Virus record (IMG/VR): IMGVR_UViG_3300043119_000061 | Coordinates: 1 to 25,001 of that record | From: a virus | Reading direction: 5' to 3' (one strand) | Length of the DNA stretch: 25,001 nucleotides | Shown here: positions 24,650 to 25,001 of the stretch, one piece after another | Numbering within the stretch: the stretch's first letter is position 1 | How the letters are laid out: the number at the start of each line of letters is the position of its first letter | The notes under the pieces: generated by a model | Databases searched by the model: none | Told to the model about the DNA's origin: nothing | The model's input: the letters and a program-made list of their open reading frames with translations, nothing else | Translations under genes and position numbers: made by a program

Positions 24650-24715
24650 ATTATACAATATTCTTTAACACTTGTCAACAATTATTTTTATATATTTTTA
24701 TTTTATTTATAAAAC
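24650..24715 (-). promoter_or_regulatory. Consensus sigma70 promoter with UP-like element for the virion operon
   Basis: On the minus strand TTGACA (24678-24673) is separated by exactly 17 bases from TATAAT (24655-24650), a perfect match to the bacterial housekeeping consensus. The 35 bases upstream are nearly pure A/T with A- and T-runs, as in UP elements bound by the RNA polymerase alpha subunit. The start of transcription should be near 24643, giving a leader of about 84 nt before the CTG of the spike. No other gene intervenes. Confidence 0.85.
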
Positions 24716-24720
24716 ATGTC

Positions 24721-24779
24721 AGCGAGCCCGCAGGGCGAGCTCACCCCCGCCGGGTTAGGCGGTCCCCATTCCGTGGAAT
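24721..24779. repeat. GC-rich block with three short inverted repeats
   Basis: Abrupt GC-rich DNA next to AT-rich DNA. It holds GCCC-GCA-GGGC (24726-24736) flanked by direct repeats GCGAGC (24722-24727 and 24735-24740), CCGCC-6-GGCGG (24747-24762), and ATTCC-GT-GGAAT (24768-24779). Stems are short and no U-run follows on the plus strand. On the minus strand the A/T-rich promoter upstream region follows, so it could act as a barrier or terminator for transcription entering from the right, or be part of an origin. Confidence 0.5.
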
Positions 24780-24851
24780 TTCTGTGAGATACTTTTTATA
24801 CATGTTATGCAATAAAAGAAAGACCCCTACCCCCCTTGCCAACCCCCCGGT

Positions 24852-24935
24852 ACGGAACGTTCCGTCTCATATATACGTGAGACGAGACGTCCTGTCTCGT
24901 TTACATAGTACGATCCGTCTCATATAGCCTGTCTT
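24852..24935. repeat. Cluster of overlapping inverted repeats with GTCTC/GAGAC motifs
   Basis: Three adjoining inverted repeats share bases: the perfect 14-bp palindrome ACGGAACGTTCCGT (24852-24865), CGTCTCA/TGAGACG (24863-24869 with 24878-24884), and ACGAGAC/GTCTCGT (24882-24888 with 24894-24900). A GTCTC-like core recurs at 24864, 24894, 24917 and 24931 (last one GTCTT), and TCCGTCTCATATA is nearly repeated at 24861 and 24914. Such density is not expected by chance and suggests protein binding sites (operator or origin) or structured RNA. Confidence 0.6.
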
Positions 24936-24967
24936 GTATTACACCTGTAACATAGGGAGGGGAGGCG

Positions 24968-25001
24968 ATTGAAACTAGATGCTTAGTTGATATCAATAAA
25001 C
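24968..25001 (+). CDS. Possible start of a divergent plus-strand gene (very partial)
   Basis: The only plus-strand frame open to the right edge here reads IETRCLVDINK from ATT 24968. GGGAGG at 24955-24960 lies seven bases upstream, good ribosome-site spacing, and the frame is closed by TAG at 24953. It has no ATG, GTG or TTG, so the start is doubtful, and only 11 codons are visible. It is reported because the strong purine tract and the divergent layout suggest a gene begins near here; the product cannot be named. Confidence 0.2.
   Translation, partial: METRCLVDINK

Larger units (their letters stand above)
24560..25001. other. Non-coding control region upstream of the late operon
   Basis: Over 400 bases without a convincing gene. 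From the operon outward it holds an AT-rich leader (24560-24649), a sigma70-like promoter with A/T-rich upstream element (24650-24715), a GC-rich block with short hairpins (24721-24779), a mixed stretch with C-runs (24780-24850), and a cluster of overlapping inverted repeats with GTCTC/GAGAC motifs (24852-24935). It ends in a purine-rich GGGAGGGGAGG. It probably separates two divergent arms of the phage genome, though the right-hand arm is outside the window. Confidence 0.8.

Noticed and set aside
24721-24800. tRNA gene in the GC-rich island
   Set aside because: No cloverleaf arms or T-loop consensus can be laid out; stems are only 4-5 bp.
24780-24830. A second minus-strand promoter (TATAAA near 24795)
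   Set aside because: No acceptable -35 element at 16-18 bases; far weaker than the promoter at 24650-24678.
24852-24935. CRISPR array
   Set aside because: Repeat units are only about 5-13 bases, unevenly spaced and partly inverted; no spacers of constant length.

Overview
The window is a virion-building arm of a tailed dsDNA phage, most likely a short-tailed podovirus of a Gram-negative bacterium. The evidence is a terminase-portal-scaffold-capsid series followed by tail-tube proteins and very large internal (ejection) proteins, one carrying a lytic transglycosylase domain. Nothing resembling a bacterial chromosome gene, tRNA, rRNA, integrase, insertion sequence or CRISPR array is seen. The host cannot be named from sequence alone. 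A near-perfect sigma70-type promoter in front of the arm suggests that host RNA polymerase can transcribe it.

Every convincing gene lies on the minus strand, so the operon reads from right (about 24.65 kb) to left (position 1). In order of transcription it holds: an intergenic control region with promoter, palindromes and GC-rich hairpins (24560-25001); a beta-helix tail spike (22505-24559, probable non-AUG start); a probable small terminase subunit; three small beta-rich putative virion proteins, one LamG/lectin-like; an HNH endonuclease; the large terminase; the portal; a small unknown protein; the scaffold; the major capsid protein; two putative decoration or accessory head proteins separated by a GC-rich hairpin; a holin-like membrane/coiled-coil protein; a collagen-like tail fibre followed by an Ig-like ORF without a clear start; tail tubular protein A; a small basic ORF; tail tubular protein B; a gp14-like small internal virion protein; a 1635-aa internal virion protein; an 878-aa internal protein with a C-terminal transglycosylase; and a partial gene running off the left edge.

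Genes are packed with almost no gaps. Many junctions are TAATG, TAGTG or ATGA overlaps, so translational coupling is likely. The terminase pair plus HNH would cut and pump DNA through the portal into a scaffold-assembled capsid. TtpA and TtpB extend the portal into a tube bearing spike and fibre. The internal proteins are expected to leave the head first, breach the peptidoglycan and form a channel for genome entry.

The most interesting points are: the tail spike whose conserved N-terminal module begins upstream of its first ATG; the Ig-like ORF in the +1 frame after the tail fibre (frameshift or non-AUG start); the strong promoter with an adjacent palindrome; the dense overlapping inverted repeats at the right edge; and the insertion of virion-like genes between the terminase subunits. 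No wholly new defence or enzymatic system is evident.
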